This document shows positions 62,012 to 64,000 of a stretch of 64,000 bases of DNA, one piece after another (position 1 is the first letter of the stretch; every line of letters begins with the position of its first letter). Location: the NCBI GenBank assembly GCA_021372695.1, contig JAJFTY010000079.1, positions 16,510 through 80,509 on the forward strand. The letters are read 5' to 3'. The stretch comes from Deltaproteobacteria bacterium. Its GTDB lineage: Bacteria > Desulfobacterota > Syntrophia > Syntrophales > UBA5619. The position numbers were made by a program, and so were the translations under genes. The notes under the pieces are model-generated. The model did not search any database and had not been told where the DNA came from. It was given only the letters and a program-made list of their open reading frames with translations.

Positions 62012-64000
62012 ATGGCACGCATCGCAAGCACACCGGGAGCAGGGACGGAAAACCTGGTTGTCGGCAAGGTTCTCATCCTCTACGGAACGGTTAAAGCGAT
62101 CGCAGAGGACGGCACGGTGCGGCTGCTGGGGCCAAACAGCCCCATTTACGCTAATGAGCATGTCATCACCGAAAGCGACGGCAGCGTCTCTATCCAGTTT
62201 GCAGGGCCTCCGGTAACACAGTTGGACCTCGGCAGGATGACGGAGATCGTGATCGATGAAGATGTCTATGCAGGCGTCGTTCCCGAAGCGGTTTCCGACG
62301 CCGCGGCCCAGGCCGAGCAGATTCAGGAAGCCCTCCTGGAAGGGGACCAGCCGATCGAACTGGAAGCAACCGCCGCGGGCGGCGGCACCGGGGCAGGCGG
62401 CGGGCACCCCACCGTCGTCTTCGACCTGACCGGCAACGAGGTCACGCCGGGAAGCGGCGCGGAAACGACGGGAGTCAATTTCAGCACCGTGGACACACTC
62501 CACGGCGTCTTCGATGAATCGGGCGGCGGCACCCCCTATGCATATCCGGGCGTCGTTACCCTGACGGCCTCGGAGACGATCACGGAGGCTCCCGGCCAGC
62601 TGATCACCTACACGGCAACGGTCGACAATCCCCCCCATGACAGTAACCTCGTCCTGACACTGGACAACAACCTGACCATCACGATCCCGGCGGGCGAAAC
62701 CACGGGCAGCGTGACCGCCACATTCGGGGGGAATGAAGATGTCTACGTCGATTCCGGCGTGATCCCCGTTTCCATCGTCGGGGCAACGGGCGGCAACTAC
62801 ACGAGCCTCGATGCCTCCGATACCGCCTCCACCGCGGTCGTCGATACCATCGACACCACCCTGGTTTCGCTAACGGCGAGCCCGGCTTTGATGACGGAAG
62901 ACGGCGCAACCATCACCTACACGGTGACCCTCACCAATGAAGTCCGCGTGGGCGACGATCCGGTCACGGTGACCTTCAACGACCTGCTCGGGGCCGAGCA
63001 TACGATCACCATCACGGGCGGCACGACCGGCTCCGTAGATGTCACGGTGGCCGAGTCGGTATTCGAGGATGTCTATGCAGAAGATCCCACGGGGCTGGGC
63101 AAGCTGACGGCTGAGGATATCTCCGTCACCGGCGGCAACTACGAGAACCTGATGATCGGCGCTGTCAACACCCAGGTCACCCTCTCCGACTCGATCGATA
63201 CGACGACGGTTTCTCTTGCTGCGAGCCCGGCGTTGATGACGGAAGACGGCGCGACCATCACCTACACGGCGACCCTCACCAACGCGGTTCGCGTCGGTGA
63301 CGACCCGATCACCGTGACCTTCAACGACCTGCTCGGGACCGAGCATACCATCACCATATCAGGTGGAACCACCGGCTCCGAGGTCGTCAATGTGGCCGAG
63401 TCGGTATTCGAGGATGCTTACGCAGAAGATCCCACGGGGCTGGGCAGACTGACGGCGGAAGATATCTCGGTCGCCGGTGGCAATTACGAGAACCTGATGA
63501 TCGGCGCCGTCAATACCCAGGTCACCCTTTCCGATTCGATCGATACGACGACGGTTTCTCTTGCTGCGAGCCCGGCGTTGATGACGGAAGACGGCGCGAC
63601 CATCACCTACACGGCGACCCTCACCAATGCGGTTCGCGCCGGCGACGATCCGATCACGGTCACCTTCAACGATCTGCTCGGGACAGAGCACACCATCACG
63701 ATTTCGAGCGGAACCACAGGCGCCGAGGTCGTCAATGTGGCCGAGGTGGTATTCGAGGATGTCTACGCCGAGAATCCCGCAGGGCTGGGCAAGCTGACGC
63801 CCGAGGATATCTCGGTGGCCGGCGGCAACTACGAGAACCTGATGATCGGCTCGGTCAACACCCAGGTCACTCTCTCCGACACGATCGACACGGTAACCGT
63901 GGGGATCGTTGCCAATGGTGATGAGGGCGAAGGCGTGACGGTCACAGAAGCCGCTTCTGCCAGTTTCACGGTGTCGGTCAGCCAAACCCTCGACCATGAC
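62012..64000 (+). CDS. Giant LapA-like repeat adhesin, N-terminal part (runs off the window)
   Basis: 663 codons are visible with no stop. Residues 1-85 (VVGKVLILYGTVKAIAEDGT, then ESDGSVSIQFAGPPVTQLDL) match the retention module of type-I-secreted LapA adhesins, which plugs the TolC-like channel. A Gly-rich linker (about 120-140) follows, then Ig-like beta domains and, from 62864, three 115-residue repeats. LapA-type proteins mediate surface attachment; the LapG/LapD control genes and the T1SS are outside the window. GGAGG lies before the ATG. Confidence 0.87.
   Translation, partial: MARIASTPGAGTENLVVGKVLILYGTVKAIAEDGTVRLLGPNSPIYANEHVITESDGSVSIQFAGPPVTQLDLGRMTEIVIDEDVYAGVVPEAVSDAAAQAEQIQEALLEGDQPIELEATAAGGGTGAGGGHPTVVFDLTGNEVTPGSGAETTGVNFSTVDTLHGVFDESGGGTPYAYPGVVTLTASETITEAPGQLITYTATVDNPPHDSNLVLTLDNNLTITIPAGETTGSVTATFGGNEDVYVDSGVIPVSIVGATGGNYTSLDASDTASTAVVDTIDTTLVSLTASPALMTEDGATITYTVTLTNEVRVGDDPVTVTFNDLLGAEHTITITGGTTGSVDVTVAESVFEDVYAEDPTGLGKLTAEDISVTGGNYENLMIGAVNTQVTLSDSIDTTTVSLAASPALMTEDGATITYTATLTNAVRVGDDPITVTFNDLLGTEHTITISGGTTGSEVVNVAESVFEDAYAEDPTGLGRLTAEDISVAGGNYENLMIGAVNTQVTLSDSIDTTTVSLAASPALMTEDGATITYTATLTNAVRAGDDPITVTFNDLLGTEHTITISSGTTGAEVVNVAEVVFEDVYAENPAGLGKLTPEDISVAGGNYENLMIGSVNTQVTLSDTIDTVTVGIVANGDEGEGVTVTEAASASFTVSVSQTLDHD
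62864..63898 (+). repeat. Three tandem 345-bp repeats inside the adhesin gene
   Basis: Units 62864-63208, 63209-63553 and 63554-63898 are each exactly 345 bases (115 residues) and nearly identical, with the last pair the closest. Each unit opens with a VSLAASPALMTEDGATITYT-type strand and contains FNDLLGTEHTITI and GGNYENLMIG. Further units may follow outside the window. The frame is kept in all. Confidence 0.92.

Noticed and set aside
62864..63898. Regularly spaced repeats as a CRISPR array
   Set aside because: The unit is 345 bases, coding, in frame and without spacers.

Overview
The window is GC-rich, tightly packed bacterial chromosome. The gene content points to an anaerobic, probably Desulfobacterota (Syntrophales-like) organism. 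The evidence is a tungsten/molybdenum aldehyde:ferredoxin oxidoreductase, anaerobic glycerol-3-phosphate dehydrogenase glpABC, split-alpha transhydrogenase, a tmk-holB-ricT-metG block, several sigma-54 activators, cytochrome bd plus rubrerythrin for oxygen defence, and selenocysteine proteins. No rRNA, tRNA, CRISPR array or intact transposase was seen. The taxonomic guess is inference only.

Layout. 1-6.1 kb: Nfu-type Fe-S protein, small ferredoxin, tmk, holB, ricT, metG and pncA. 6.1-8.4 kb: a DUF6282 hydrolase and pncB (NAD salvage). 8.4-14.6 kb: an RND efflux pair between two copies of one intergenic repeat, a lytic transglycosylase, and a 244-bp inverted-repeat element flanked by two broken genes. 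14.8-18.5 kb: class II aldolase, class I FBPase and a glycerophosphodiester phosphodiesterase. 18.6-27.6 kb: the selenoprotein locus described below. 28-37 kb: a HAD phosphatase, an old-yellow-enzyme flavoprotein, Rnk, PntAB, a HEAT protein and a second NtrC/histidine-kinase pair. 37.5-42.4 kb: an iron-type or phosphorylated-solute ABC importer with a NagD-like phosphatase. 42.9-49.1 kb: universal stress protein, NCS2 permease, flavodoxin-like protein, Rrf2 regulator, cydAB and rubrerythrin. 49.4-52 kb: an ankyrin lipoprotein running into an acetyltransferase remnant, a serine hydrolase and a second copy of the inverted-repeat element. 52-59 kb: AOR, a thioredoxin-like protein, glpCBA and an M15-like peptidase. 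59.3-64 kb: a split spermidine-synthase-like pair, cyclophilin, a DUF3783 protein and the start of a giant LapA-like repeat adhesin that runs off the window.

The most interesting part is 18.6-27.6 kb. Three genes that each appear to stop at an in-frame TGA in fact continue through it into a UGSC or UGHC motif, where U is selenocysteine. All three have predicted signal peptides, so they should be exported selenoproteins. In each, a perfect stem-loop begins at exactly the same place, nucleotide 18-19 after the UGA, as expected for bacterial SECIS elements. Two of them carry a second, long, mutually homologous C-terminal domain with no function I can name. They lie co-directionally with a MauE/DoxX-type membrane protein carrying a paired-cysteine motif and an exported rhodanese. 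Upstream are a near-consensus sigma-54 promoter, a 20-bp-arm palindrome, an NtrC-type activator and a sensor kinase with a periplasmic solute-binding domain. I read this as one regulated extracytoplasmic selenol/thiol redox system. The UGSC family itself is known; I am not aware of a description of this assembly.
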